From an uncultured Clostridium sp. (lineage in GTDB: Bacteria; Bacillota; Clostridia; TANB77; CAG-508): a stretch of 61,019 bases of DNA. The DNA is taken from positions 1 through 61,019 of the forward strand of contig CANDRW010000007.1 in NCBI GenBank assembly GCA_947388675.1. Reading direction: 5' to 3'. Of this stretch, positions 7,662-16,454 are shown in pieces (position 1 is the stretch's first letter; every line of letters begins with the position of its first letter). The notes beneath the pieces are model-generated. The model made no database searches, had not been told where the DNA came from, and was given only the letters and a program-made list of their open reading frames with translations. The translations under genes and the position numbers were made by a program.

Positions 7662-9497
7662 TTAATGTTTACTTGTTTTTAATCTTTTTCCTTGTTTACG
7701 ATGATTTTTGCTATGTCCTTTTTGTGTTAACAATTTACTTGCTAAATCGATAAAGTCATTATCTTCTTTTTTGCTCTTAGAACGTGTAGCAGTAGATTTG
7801 CTAGTAGGCTTACTAGCTGTACCAGTGCTTTTAGTACTTTTTGAATTAGAACTTGTTGTTTTCTTAGTTGTTGTCCTACTTTTGCTTGCTGTACTACTAG
7901 ATTTCGTTTTACTTCCTTTTTTCTTGTTTGCAGCAGCCTTTCTTGCAGCTTCTGCTTTGTCATTTTCTTTTTCTATGTACTTCCTAATAACTGTATCTTG
8001 CGCTTCTTCAAAAGACATTCCATTTTTTACTTTCATTCTAATTTCAGCTTCTTGCATTGCTTCTATTCTGTCTTTATATTTTTGGAAATACTTGCTTTCG
8101 CCTCTTTCTGGCTTTCTTTTTTCTTTTCTAAAACTTGTATCACTTTCTTTTAATGACTTTTTGGCAGTTTTTAATCTGTCATTTAATAACACATACTTTG
8201 TATCATTTTGCATATCTCTAAATTTCAAATCATCACAGATAAGTTGGATGATAGAAGCTGCAATAGCATCTGGGTTGTGTCTAATATATGTATCTTGTAC
8301 ATATGAAATCTCTCTTTGCATTAAGTTAACACCTAAGGCTTTCGTTTTAGAAGCGTCTATCTCTACTAAGTCTTGTCCTTGCATGTTATATTTTCTAATA
8401 TATTCTGGAACTAATTCACCTGTATCATAAATACAATATTCAACAGTTCCTTTTCCTGCATGGTCCATAATTGCTTTGATATGATCTGATAAAGTGTAAG
8501 CATCTGTTTGTCCTGGCTCTGTCATTAAATTGCTAACATATACTTTGAAAGCTTTGCTTTCTTTAATTGCCTTTGCAACACCTTTGACTAATAAGTTTGG
8601 TATAACATTAGTATATAAGCTTCCTGGCCCAATAACAATAGCATCTGCTTCTCTTATGGCTGTCAATACACCTGGTGCTACTTTGCAATTAGTTGGATTA
8701 ATAAAAATTCTACTAATTTTAGTGGTTTTGCTGCTAACTGTTTCTGGTATTTTGTCTCTACTTTCTACAATCGTTCCATCTTCTAATTCTGCACAAATTT
8801 GAATTGGCTCAAAAGTTACTGGTAGAACTTTTCCTGTAATATTGAAAACTTCATTTGTTCTTGCAATAGATTTTGTAAAGTCTCCTATATAATTTTTCAT
8901 TCCTAATAAAGAAATATCTCCTAAAGAAAGATCTTTCAAATTTCTTTCTTCAAATTGATAATTCATATATTTTTCTACTTGCTCTTCGTTTTTAGCCAAA
9001 GCAATAATGCTTTCTTTAATGTCATCTAGTGGCATTGCTTGCAAAATTCTTCTAGACTCTGGAATAATTTCTCCATAGTCTGATACAGTTACAATTGCTG
9101 TAATATTATCTGTGTAATTTTTTAAGCCTTTTAAAACAGAATTAAGACCTGTTCCTCCTCCTATTGCTACAATTTTTGGTCCTTGGTCATAAATTTTTTT
9201 GTTATAAATTAAACTATTTACTTTTGTTTTATCATCTTCTACTCTTTCATCTGTCTCTTGTACGAACAACTCTAATGTTCTTTTTTGCATGTGAATCATA
9301 CCTAAAATAACAAAAATGAAACCTACTACAAAGAAAATAGCATATTGCGCAAGTGGTGCAAAATCTAGTCTTCCATCACCTTCTCCTTCTAGAATTTTAG
9401 CAACTCCATAAAATGCAATTACCATTCCTAATAATATTAATAATATCCAGCGTTTCATCTTTGCTCCAGATCGAAACCACCTAAAAAAACCTTTCAT
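7662..9497 (-). CDS. yvcK: YvcK/CofD-family protein with membrane anchor and basic tail
   Basis: YvcK proteins bind UDP-sugars and link central carbon metabolism to cell-wall growth and shape. This one has 611 residues, much longer than the usual 320-450. Two membrane segments lie at residues about 15-35 and 48-68. The core follows with IVAIGGGTGLNSVLKGLK near 110, AIVTVSDYG, IVIGPGSLYTNVIPNLL near 285 and VYVSNLMTEPGQT near 320. From about residue 500 the tail is low-complexity Lys, Ser and Thr with stretches of Lys-Lys. The usual rapZ and whiA partners are absent; murB lies just upstream on the same strand, which fits an envelope role. Confidence 0.85.
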   Translation of the reverse strand: MKGFFRWFRSGAKMKRWILLILLGMVIAFYGVAKILEGEGDGRLDFAPLAQYAIFFVVGFIFVILGMIHMQKRTLELFVQETDERVEDDKTKVNSLIYNKKIYDQGPKIVAIGGGTGLNSVLKGLKNYTDNITAIVTVSDYGEIIPESRRILQAMPLDDIKESIIALAKNEEQVEKYMNYQFEERNLKDLSLGDISLLGMKNYIGDFTKSIARTNEVFNITGKVLPVTFEPIQICAELEDGTIVESRDKIPETVSSKTTKISRIFINPTNCKVAPGVLTAIREADAIVIGPGSLYTNVIPNLLVKGVAKAIKESKAFKVYVSNLMTEPGQTDAYTLSDHIKAIMDHAGKGTVEYCIYDTGELVPEYIRKYNMQGQDLVEIDASKTKALGVNLMQREISYVQDTYIRHNPDAIAASIIQLICDDLKFRDMQNDTKYVLLNDRLKTAKKSLKESDTSFRKEKRKPERGESKYFQKYKDRIEAMQEAEIRMKVKNGMSFEEAQDTVIRKYIEKENDKAEAARKAAANKKKGSKTKSSSTASKSRTTTKKTTSSNSKSTKSTGTASKPTSKSTATRSKSKKEDNDFIDLASKLLTQKGHSKNHRKQGKRLKTSKH

Positions 9498-9567
9498 GAT
9501 ATATAAACCTTCCTATTCTAAAAAAATTCTTTGCTATATTTCTCGTTTGTTTATCATTCGATTTTCT

Positions 9568-10488
9568 TTAGAATTCTCCTAGTAGCTCTACTTCTAATTC
9601 GATTTGCTTTCCTGTTTTTTCAAATACAGTTTGCTTTATATGATTCACTACTTTTATAACATCTTTTGCAGTTGCGTTTCCTGTATTAACTACAAAACCT
9701 GCATGCATTGTAGATACTTGTGCATCTCCTACTTTGTATCCTTTTAAACCACATTCGTCAATTAATTTGGCTGTAATAAAATCTGTCCCTCTTTTAAAAG
9801 TACTTCCTGCTGATGGAAACATAAGTGGTTGTTTTTCTTTTCTACTTTTTGCATACTCTTCCATTTTTGCTTGTATTTCTTGCTTTTCTCCATAAGGTAA
9901 AATCATTTGTGCTTTTACAATAATAAAATTTTTATGACAGAAAATACTATGACGATAAGAAAACTCACATTCTTGATTAGAAAATTCTTTTAATTCTCCT
10001 TCTTGTGTCAAATAAGTTACTGTTTGAATACAGTCCTTCATTTCTCCACCATAGGCACCAGCATTCATACGAATAGCTCCACCTACTGTTCCTGGAATTC
10101 CTCCTGCAAATTCAAAACCTGCTATTTCTTCTTTGACTAAAGAATATGCTATTTTTCCTAGTGGTTCTCCTGCCCCTACTATTATGTTAGCATTTTCTTT
10201 ATTCTTTTCTATTTCTAATTGTTGAATACAAATAGAAAGAACAATTCCTCTAATTCCTTTATCACTTACTAATACATTACTTCCATTTCCTAATATAGTA
10301 AGCGGGATTTGATATTGTTTTACTAATTTTAAAACTACTTGAATTTGCTCTGTTGTTTTTGCTATTACATAAATATCTGCATTTCCTCCAATTTTAAAAT
10401 TCGTATGATTTTTCATTGGTTCATTTATTTTAATTTGTTCTTCTGGTAGTTCTTTGATTAAAAATTCATAGATTTGATTTTTTTCCAA
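9568..10488 (-). CDS. murB: UDP-N-acetylenolpyruvoylglucosamine reductase MurB
   Basis: MurB uses NADPH and FAD to make UDP-MurNAc, an early cytoplasmic step of peptidoglycan synthesis. It has 306 residues. FAD-binding motifs are MKNHTNFKIGGNADIYV near 25, ILGNGSNVLVSDKGIRG near 65 and FAGGIPGTVGGAIRMNAGAYGG near 125. The catalytic segment SAGSTFKRG near 225 and the final KGYKVGDAQVSTMHAGFVVN near 250 are typical of type II MurB. The gene is complete and lies 70 bases upstream of yvcK, probably in one operon. Confidence 0.95.
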   Translation of the reverse strand: MEKNQIYEFLIKELPEEQIKINEPMKNHTNFKIGGNADIYVIAKTTEQIQVVLKLVKQYQIPLTILGNGSNVLVSDKGIRGIVLSICIQQLEIEKNKENANIIVGAGEPLGKIAYSLVKEEIAGFEFAGGIPGTVGGAIRMNAGAYGGEMKDCIQTVTYLTQEGELKEFSNQECEFSYRHSIFCHKNFIIVKAQMILPYGEKQEIQAKMEEYAKSRKEKQPLMFPSAGSTFKRGTDFITAKLIDECGLKGYKVGDAQVSTMHAGFVVNTGNATAKDVIKVVNHIKQTVFEKTGKQIELEVELLGEF

Positions 10489-10672
10489 TCATCTACCTCC
10501 TAAATTCTGTATAATAAATTTTTCCTTATTTTATAAAATTCACTACTAAATTGTACCATTTTTGCATACATTTTACAAGACATATAGGAAAGTTTTATTA
10601 CTAAAATATATGAAAAATACCACAAAATATGCTATTTCTTATCAAATTTCATAAATATTTGTCGAAAAGGTA

Positions 10673-10732
10673 TTGCAAAAAACGTAAAATGCGGTATAAT
10701 TATTGTGTAAGTTAATAAAAGGAGGGAACTAT
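10673..10732 (+). promoter_or_regulatory. Promoter and ribosome binding site of the TM2 gene
   Basis: TTGCAA (10673-10678) and TATAAT (10695-10700) are 16 bases apart. AGGAGGG follows at about 10,721, six bases before the ATG. Confidence 0.7.
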
Positions 10733-10733
10733 T

Positions 10734-11123
10734 ATGTTCTGTAAACAATGTGGAAAACCAATTGACGATGGTCAAGAACTTTGTGAAGATTGCAAAAATG
10801 CAGCTGGAGCAAATAATAATGCCAACCAAGGAACAGCTGGTCAAACAATCAATGTTAATGTAAACAGTGGAAACACTGGAAATATGAATCCACAAGCTAA
10901 ATCAAAAATGGCTGCTGGATTATTAGGTATCTTTTTAGGTGCTTTTGGTGTTCATAACTTTTACCTAGGATATACGGGTAAAGCAGTTGCACAATTATTA
11001 ATCTCTATTTTAAGTTGTGGATTTTTAGCATTTGCTTCTAGCATCTGGGGATTAATTGAAGGAATTTTAATTTTAACAGGAAGCATCAGTGTTGATGGTA
11101 ATGGAAATCCATTAAGAGATTAA
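10734..11123 (+). CDS. TM2-domain protein with N-terminal zinc ribbon
   Basis: This small membrane protein has 129 residues. The first 25 form a zinc ribbon with CKQCGKP and CEDCK. A short Asn/Gly-rich linker follows. Residues about 58-120 form a TM2 domain (AAGLLGIFLGAFGVHNFYLG, then WGLIEGILIL) with two membrane helices joined by a tight turn. Functions of this family are poorly known. It lies four bases upstream of the DUF2752 gene, so the two are likely translated from one mRNA. Confidence 0.85.
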   Translation: MFCKQCGKPIDDGQELCEDCKNAAGANNNANQGTAGQTINVNVNSGNTGNMNPQAKSKMAAGLLGIFLGAFGVHNFYLGYTGKAVAQLLISILSCGFLAFASSIWGLIEGILILTGSISVDGNGNPLRD

Positions 11124-11127
11124 ATAA

Positions 11128-11484
11128 GTGAATAGATTAAAAAACGGATTGATATTATTTATTTTAATTAGTTTTTTAAGTTTAATAGCAATTATGCCAG
11201 TAGCTTGTCTTTTTAAAACAGTTACTGGTATTTCTTGTCCTGCTTGCGGAATGACAAGGGCTTTTATATCTATTTTAGATTTTGACTTTCTAGAAGCTTG
11301 CTATCACAACTTACTTAGTATTCCCCTTTTTCTCTTTCTTATCTATTCTGCCATAATGTTATTGAAAGACTTTATACAAAATCGTTTTTCCCATATTCCT
11401 CGTGTCTTACAATTTTTAGGGCAATATTCCTTTATATTTATCCTTTTATTAATCATTAGTTTTATTTTTAATAATATTAAATGA
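11128..11484 (+). CDS. DUF2752 membrane protein
   Basis: The protein has 118 residues and begins at GTG, four bases after the TM2 gene stop. It has three hydrophobic segments and the family motif TGISCPACGMTRAFISILDFD near residues 30-50, followed by CYHNLLSIPLF. DUF2752 proteins are small inner-membrane proteins of unknown function that often accompany TM2 proteins, exactly as here. Confidence 0.8.
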   Translation: MNRLKNGLILFILISFLSLIAIMPVACLFKTVTGISCPACGMTRAFISILDFDFLEACYHNLLSIPLFLFLIYSAIMLLKDFIQNRFSHIPRVLQFLGQYSFIFILLLIISFIFNNIK

Positions 11485-11534
11485 TTGCTTTATCTCTTTA
11501 GCAATTGGGCATTATTATATGTTTTAGTAAAAAT

Positions 11535-11574
11535 GAAAAGAGTTTCTATATATTTAAATAAGAAACTCTTTTTA
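11535..11574. terminator. Bidirectional terminator
   Basis: AAAAGAGTTTCT and AGAAACTCTTTT form a 12-bp stem followed by T-rich sequence. It lies between the convergent DUF2752 gene and the small membrane protein gene. Confidence 0.8.
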
Positions 11575-11576
11575 TT

Positions 11577-11825
11577 TTATGCAATTAACAAATTAATATA
11601 ATAAGTCACACAAGTAGCACCTGCAAGGATAATTGCTCCTACTTCTAATGCTCTTGAATCTTTCTTTGATGGATCTTTTAGTTCTTTTTGATCTTTGTTA
11701 TATGCAGAAAGAACTGATACAATAATTCCTACAATAGCAATAATAAATGCTGGTGATCTAACACTGTCAAAGAAAGACATCATAACACCTATAACGCTTA
11801 TTCCAAAAGAGATAACTCCTATCAT
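11577..11825 (-). CDS. Small membrane protein, DUF6142-like
   Basis: The start is set at the ATG at 11,825 because AAGGAGGAAAAG lies just before it; a longer frame to 11,894 would bury that binding site. The protein has 82 residues and three hydrophobic segments (about 2-18, 23-42 and 60-80), with a charged loop KDQKELKDPSKKDSRAL between the last two. The family assignment is from overall look and is tentative; the function is unknown. Confidence 0.6.
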   Translation of the reverse strand: MIGVISFGISVIGVMMSFFDSVRSPAFIIAIVGIIVSVLSAYNKDQKELKDPSKKDSRALEVGAIILAGATCVTYYINLLIA

Positions 11826-11947
11826 AACTCTTTTCCTCCTTCTTTTGTATGATAAATTCATTTGAATTATATCATTAGTCATTTTTATTTGCAATATTTT
11901 TAGACAATATTTTCCATTTCTTTTACATATGCATTCAATTTTTTATT

Positions 11948-12784
11948 TTATCTTCTTTTTTTCTTTTTTTTAGGTTTTCTAATATGGTGTCCTATATAAG
12001 CTACTACTCCAACTCCTACTGCTACCTCTACAGTATATCTGGCATAATCTCCCCAAGTTTTTTTATTTTCTTTTGCCTCTTCTCCTTCTTCTATTTTTTG
12101 AGTACCATCATCATCTTTAAAAACTCCCAATATACTATTATCTTGTTTTTCCTCTTCATTATTACTTATATCCGTTTCATCATCCTCATCTTCTTTATTC
12201 GTATTTACCTCTACATTTTCACTCGTACTATTATTTTTATCATCTGAATTTTCTATTGGTTTCTTTGTAGTATTGATATTGGTTGTAGAACTATTTGTTC
12301 CTACACTTCCTCCCTTTATTCCAATTGTTATAGAATTTCCACCTACATTTTTTTCTTCATTTCCGTCTGAAATTTCAAAATTATTTACTTTAACCCACGC
12401 ACTTTTTCCTGCTTTTTTATTTACTTTAAATGTAATTTTAAATACATTCTCGTCCTTAGTTGCAAATTGGTTCTTAACTGCAATAAGTCTTCCAGTTTGT
12501 TCATTATACATTGGATCTGACCATTTGCTTTCTCCTTCAATTCCCTCTAGTGTTAAGGATTTCTTATCATATTCTAGTACAGCACCTATTGCAATAACCC
12601 CTTTTTCTGTTTGCATATTAGCCATTTTAACATATACAGAAAATTTTTCTTCACTACTTACTTCCTTTTTAGAAGTACTTAGTTTTACATTACAATTAAT
12701 TGTTGCATGGGCTTTATTAACAAATATTCCCATTAATAAAATTGTCAAAATAAGTGCTACAGTTAGTTTCTTCAATAATTTCAT
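11948..12784 (-). CDS. Secreted cohesin-like protein with C-terminal membrane anchor
   Basis: The protein has about 278 residues counted from the ATG at 12,784, which has AAGGAG upstream; a start at 12,811 lacks a binding site. Residues 1-27 are a signal peptide ending near NKAHA. Residues about 28-160 resemble a cohesin-type beta-sandwich (VKLSTSKKEVSSEEKFSVYV, GVIAIGAVLEYDKKSLTLEG, FKITFKVN). A long acidic Asn/Glu/Asp linker follows, then one membrane helix (VEVAVGVGVVAYIGHHI) and a Lys/Arg tail that stays in the cytoplasm. It is probably a surface-exposed protein; no catalytic site is visible. Confidence 0.7.
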   Translation of the reverse strand: MKLLKKLTVALILTILLMGIFVNKAHATINCNVKLSTSKKEVSSEEKFSVYVKMANMQTEKGVIAIGAVLEYDKKSLTLEGIEGESKWSDPMYNEQTGRLIAVKNQFATKDENVFKITFKVNKKAGKSAWVKVNNFEISDGNEEKNVGGNSITIGIKGGSVGTNSSTTNINTTKKPIENSDDKNNSTSENVEVNTNKEDEDDETDISNNEEEKQDNSILGVFKDDDGTQKIEEGEEAKENKKTWGDYARYTVEVAVGVGVVAYIGHHIRKPKKKKKRR

Positions 12785-12923
12785 CTTTTTGTATTTCTCC
12801 TTTTTCTTCATTTAAATATTTTTTATTTTAACATAACGAAATTATTTTGACAATATCCTATTCTAAATTAGATTTATATCCTAAAAAGCTCTATTAGCAA
12901 GCAGTTAAAGAATATATAAAAAT

Positions 12924-12951
12924 AAAAACCAGCTTAATAAACTAGTTTTTA
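12924..12951 (-). terminator. Terminator after tRNA-Asn
   Basis: AAAACCAG and CTAGTTTT pair imperfectly just beyond the 3' end of tRNA-Asn. It is AT-rich and of moderate quality. Confidence 0.45.
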
Positions 12952-12954
12952 GAT

Positions 12955-13030
12955 TGGCTCTCCGTGTTGGACTTGAACCAACGACCTATCGGTTAACAGC
13001 CGAGCGCTCTACCAACTGAGCTAACGGAGA
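12955..13030 (-). tRNA. tRNA-Asn (anticodon GTT)
   Basis: The cloverleaf is complete. The acceptor arms are TCTCCGT and ACGGAGA, the anticodon loop is CTGTTAA, the T-arm is GTTGGTTCAAGTCCAAC, and CCA is encoded. Confidence 0.95.
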
Positions 13031-13103
13031 TTATTTAACTTTAATTATTATAGTATATATGATAGACAAGTGCAATAGATTTTATACAAATTTCACAAAA
13101 ATT

Positions 13104-14150
13104 TTATACTATTTTCTTAAAAGCTGTTGGCAAAGCATAGTCTTTTTCTAACTGCTTTTTGGATATCCAAATAAATTCTTCATTTTCTTTTTCAACAGTT
13201 ATTCTGTATGCCACCATTTTCCATGTAATATGTGTAAAAATATGTTGATGCTCTCCTATATTTTCTATCTTCGTACTTTTCAAATTCCATTGCTTTAATA
13301 CTTCTTCTATGTCTTTTAATTCTTCTATCCTTCCTTTACTATTAGGAAGTTCATACATTCCATTTAATACTCCCTTTTCTCTTCTCTTCCTAATTGCCAT
13401 TTTACCATCTTGACTTTCTAATAGAAAAACTGTTTTATCCTCTTCTTTTCGTTTTATCTTCTTTTCTCTTACTGGAAGCTTTTGTGCTACTCCTTTTTCA
13501 TGCGCAATACAAATTCTTTGTAAAGGACATTCTTTGCAATTAGGTTCTCCATTTGGTAAACATACTAATTCTCCTAATTCCATTAATGCTTCATTAAAAT
13601 CCCCTGCTTGGAAATTCTTATCTTGTTTTTCCATAAGTCTTTTTAACTCTTCTGTTACTTCTTTTTTAGTTTCTGGTAACAATACATCTTTTTCGCTAGC
13701 TAATACTCTTGCAATTACCCTTAATACATTACCATCTACTGCTGGTATTCTTTCATTATATGCAATAGATGCAATTGCTCCTGCTGTATATTCTCCAATT
13801 CCTGATAAAGTTATTAACTCTGTATAAGTGTTTGGCATTTTTCCTTTATACTCTTCTTCTATAGTTTTAGCCGCTTTTTGCAAGTTTCTAGCCCTGTTAT
13901 AGTAGCCTAGTCCCTCCCATAGTTTTAATAATCTTTCTTCTGGAACATTTGCCAAATCCTGAATCGTTGGTAATTCCTTCATAAAACGTGCATAATATCT
14001 CTTTACTGCTTCTATTCTTGTTTGTTGTAACATAATCTCCGAAATCCAAATACAATAAGGATTTTTATTTTCTCTCCATGGCAATATTCTCTTATTTTCT
14101 TGGTACCATTCTAGTAATGGCTCTACTATTTCTTCTAATTTCTCTTTCAT
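13104..14150 (-). CDS. mutY: A/G-specific adenine glycosylase MutY
   Basis: MutY removes adenine paired with 8-oxoguanine. It has 348 residues. The helix-hairpin-helix glycosylase core begins LPWRENKNPYCIWISEIMLQQT near 25 and carries the catalytic Glu there. LSGIGEYTAGAIASIAY near 115 with the catalytic Asp of VDGNVLRV near 138 follows. The 4Fe-4S cluster cysteines are in VCLPNGEPNCKECPLQRIC near 195. A NUDIX-like lesion-recognition domain covers about 230-345. The gene is complete and monocistronic between two tRNA genes. Confidence 0.95.
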   Translation of the reverse strand: MKEKLEEIVEPLLEWYQENKRILPWRENKNPYCIWISEIMLQQTRIEAVKRYYARFMKELPTIQDLANVPEERLLKLWEGLGYYNRARNLQKAAKTIEEEYKGKMPNTYTELITLSGIGEYTAGAIASIAYNERIPAVDGNVLRVIARVLASEKDVLLPETKKEVTEELKRLMEKQDKNFQAGDFNEALMELGELVCLPNGEPNCKECPLQRICIAHEKGVAQKLPVREKKIKRKEEDKTVFLLESQDGKMAIRKRREKGVLNGMYELPNSKGRIEELKDIEEVLKQWNLKSTKIENIGEHQHIFTHITWKMVAYRITVEKENEEFIWISKKQLEKDYALPTAFKKIV

Positions 14151-14215
14151 AACTTTTCCTATCTTTCATAAAAGAAACCACACAAGTTATTTTATTCTTG
14201 TATGGCTTATCATTT

Positions 14216-14307
14216 TGGCGGAGTAGGTGGGATTCGAACCCACGGCCCCCAAAAAGAAGGTACTGCAGTTCCAGTGCAGCTCGTTATGACCACTTCGATA
14301 CTACTCC
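14216..14307 (-). tRNA. tRNA-Ser (anticodon GGA)
   Basis: This is a class II tRNA with a long variable arm. The acceptor arms are GGAGTAG and CTACTCC, the anticodon stem is CTGCA/TGCAG around CTGGAAC, the T-arm is GTGGGTTCGAATCCCAC, and CCA is encoded. Confidence 0.95.
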
Positions 14308-14337
14308 AATTCATTTGTAAGTCGTATTATATACTAA

Positions 14338-14372
14338 AATCCTGTAGAAATCAATTCCTTTCTACAGGATTT
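14338..14372 (-). terminator. Terminator of the U32 protease-family gene
   Basis: AATCCTGTAGAAA and TTTCTACAGGATT form a perfect 13-bp stem immediately after the stop codon. Confidence 0.85.
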
Positions 14373-14380
14373 CCTCTATT

Positions 14381-15622
14381 CTATTTTTTTCTTCTTAAAA
14401 TCCAATTATTTTCTACCTCTATTGGTAATTCCATTAAAACAGTTTGACCTGCCTTTCCTGGATTAACAGTTTCTATTCTTTCTCCTGTTTCTGTATCCCA
14501 TAAATCTTGAATCTCAAAAACTGTTGGTTCAATTTCTCCTGGAATTAAAATTTCCATGCTATCTCCTACCGTTAGCTTATTCCTTATTTCAATTAAGTAC
14601 TTTTTCCCCTCTTTATTTTCTAGCACCTTTCCGCCAAACTCATAATCTGGGTTGTATTGTTTTCCTTCATATTCTTGGAAATCTTTGTTATTTCTATCAT
14701 TAAAATAGAAAGTTGTTAATCCTCTTGTTTTTGTTTTCTCTAACTCTTTTAAATATTTGGTATAATCATAATTCTCTGGATTTTTTAGATAATCGTCAAT
14801 TGCATTACGATAGCTATTTACTACAGACGCTAAGTAATATTCCGTTTTTAACCTTCCTTCTATTTTCAAGCTATTTACACCTAGTTCTATAATCTCTGGA
14901 ATTTCTTTAATTAAGCACATATCCTTAGAAGAAAAGATATATGTTCCATTGTCATCATGTTCTACTGGCATTAAGTTGCCTGGATTATTATGTTCCTCTA
15001 CATATACATTATATGCCCATCTACAACTTTGCGCACAATCTCCTAGATTAGCACTTCTACTAGCCAAGAAATCACTTAAAAAGCATCTTCCCGAATATCC
15101 AAAACAAATTGCTCCATGCACAAACATTTCAACATCTACTTCTGGATTTTTCTTTTCCATAATTTCTCTAATTTGTTCTTTATTTAATTCTCTTCCTAAA
15201 ATAACTCTTTTAGCTCCATTTTTATGCCAAAAATTAGTAGCATGATAACTTACTGTATTAGCTTGTGTACTAACATGAATTTCTACATCTGGCGCATATT
15301 CCTTTAATACTTCCATTACTCCACCATCTGAAGCGATGATGGCATCTACTTTTAATTCATTTAGCATTTTAGCTTGCTTTTTAATTTCTTCATAATAAGT
15401 ATCCCATGCATATATATTAATGGCTGCATATACTTTCTTACCTATGCTATGTGCATACTCAATTGTTTTTGCTAAGTCATCATTATCTACTTCTGCTCTA
15501 CTTCTTAATGATAAGGTACCTGTACCACAGTAAACTGCATCTGCTCCATATAAAAAGGCAGTTTTTGCTTTTTCAAAAGAACCTGCTGGTGCTAATAATT
15601 CTGGTTTGTTTTTTGTTTCCAT
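14381..15622 (-). CDS. U32 peptidase-family protein, probable tRNA hydroxylation factor TrhP
   Basis: U32 proteins of this subgroup support prephenate-dependent hydroxylation of U34 in tRNA (TrhP) in E. coli and B. subtilis. The protein has 413 residues: an N-terminal barrel opening KPELLAPAGSFEKAKTAFLYGADAVY, the U32 signature with EMFVHGAICFGYSGRC near 165-185 and SCRWAY near 200, and a C-terminal beta domain with GDSMEILIPG. The Cys cluster fits an iron-sulphur site. A trmR-like methyltransferase, which would act on the hydroxylated base, lies 830 bases away on the same strand, supporting this role. Confidence 0.8.
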   Translation of the reverse strand: METKNKPELLAPAGSFEKAKTAFLYGADAVYCGTGTLSLRSRAEVDNDDLAKTIEYAHSIGKKVYAAINIYAWDTYYEEIKKQAKMLNELKVDAIIASDGGVMEVLKEYAPDVEIHVSTQANTVSYHATNFWHKNGAKRVILGRELNKEQIREIMEKKNPEVDVEMFVHGAICFGYSGRCFLSDFLASRSANLGDCAQSCRWAYNVYVEEHNNPGNLMPVEHDDNGTYIFSSKDMCLIKEIPEIIELGVNSLKIEGRLKTEYYLASVVNSYRNAIDDYLKNPENYDYTKYLKELEKTKTRGLTTFYFNDRNNKDFQEYEGKQYNPDYEFGGKVLENKEGKKYLIEIRNKLTVGDSMEILIPGEIEPTVFEIQDLWDTETGERIETVNPGKAGQTVLMELPIEVENNWILRRKK

Positions 15623-15682
15623 TCTTCTTCTCTCCTTCTATTGCTTTGTCCATTATACAATTTTTATATACCTTAGTCAATA

Positions 15683-15810
15683 AAATGTATATAATAAAAA
15701 CGATGTCTGCGCAAGGCGAGCTTGCGAGCGCCTGTCGCTTTCTTCATATTAAATAATATAAATAGAGAAGAAAGCAACAGTAAAGACAAGTATTATTATA
15801 TATATTTTAT
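15683..15810. repeat. Structured repeat family A, copy 2
   Basis: Outer arms AATGTATATAATAA and TTATTATATATATTT enclose GTCTGCGCAAGG-CGAG-CTTGCGAGCGCC, a second hairpin CTGTCGCTTTCTTC/GAAGAAAGCAACAG and ACAGTAAAGACAA. The loops match copy 1 while the stems differ in sequence yet still pair. Confidence 0.65.
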
Positions 15811-15865
15811 TTACAAACTACTAAAAATTTGATATTATAATAACCAATAGAAGGAGATTAACTAT

Positions 15866-16411
15866 ATGAAAAAAACAAAAAAGAAGGTAAGACTATCTAG
15901 AGTTCAAACTTATATATTATATTTCTTTGTATTTGCTTTTATGGGGTGGCTTATGGAAACTATTTATGCTATTTTTACTTTAGGTCATTTTGTAAAAAGG
16001 GGCTTTCTCTATGGACCTCTTTGTCCCATTTATGGTTATGGCGCCTTAATGCTTATCCTATTTCTAGGTAAATACAAACATAAAGATTTACAATTATTTA
16101 TATATGCAGCTATCATTTTCTCTGCTTTTGAATATATTGTTAGTTTTGGATTAGATGCCTTATTTTCCATGCATTGGTGGGATTACACAGGCGAATTTAT
16201 GAATTTAAATGGTCGTATTAGCATTTTCTATTCTTTCGCTTGGGGTATTATTGCTATTTTATTTATTAATCATGTCTATCCTTTTTTAAAGAAAAAAATG
16301 AATTGGATTTTATCTAAAATTCCATATAGCCTACAAACTTTATCTGTCAAATTATTTTCTAGTGTTTTTATTGTAGATACCATCGCCTCCTGTGTACGTT
16401 ATCTAGTTTAA
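15866..16411 (+). CDS. Putative ABC-transporter permease-type membrane protein (CmpB family)
   Basis: The protein has 181 residues and GAAGGAG before the ATG. About five hydrophobic segments are visible. The family signature FMGWLMETIYA near residue 27 and the following RGFLYGPLCPIYGYG near 50 are typical of the clostridial ABC_trans_CmpB group. A DALFSMHWWDYTGEFMNLNGR loop lies near 105. No ATPase partner is adjacent, so a transport role is only a family label. Confidence 0.75.
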   Translation: MKKTKKKVRLSRVQTYILYFFVFAFMGWLMETIYAIFTLGHFVKRGFLYGPLCPIYGYGALMLILFLGKYKHKDLQLFIYAAIIFSAFEYIVSFGLDALFSMHWWDYTGEFMNLNGRISIFYSFAWGIIAILFINHVYPFLKKKMNWILSKIPYSLQTLSVKLFSSVFIVDTIASCVRYLV

Positions 16412-16418
16412 TGATTTA

Positions 16419-16443
16419 AGACCATACATCACAAGTATGGTCT
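16419..16443. terminator. Bidirectional terminator
   Basis: AGACCATAC and GTATGGTCT form a perfect 9-bp stem between two convergent genes. Confidence 0.8.
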
Positions 16444-16454
16444 GTTATTATATA

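Noticed and set aside
7708-8430. A 240-codon plus-strand frame opposite yvcK
   Set aside because: It is the mirror of the Lys/Ser-rich yvcK tail and core, giving a Leu/Val-rich artefact; no ribosome binding site.
12273-12815. A 180-codon plus-strand frame opposite the cohesin-like gene
   Set aside because: The minus-strand protein has a signal peptide, domain and anchor; the plus frame is a hydrophobic shadow.
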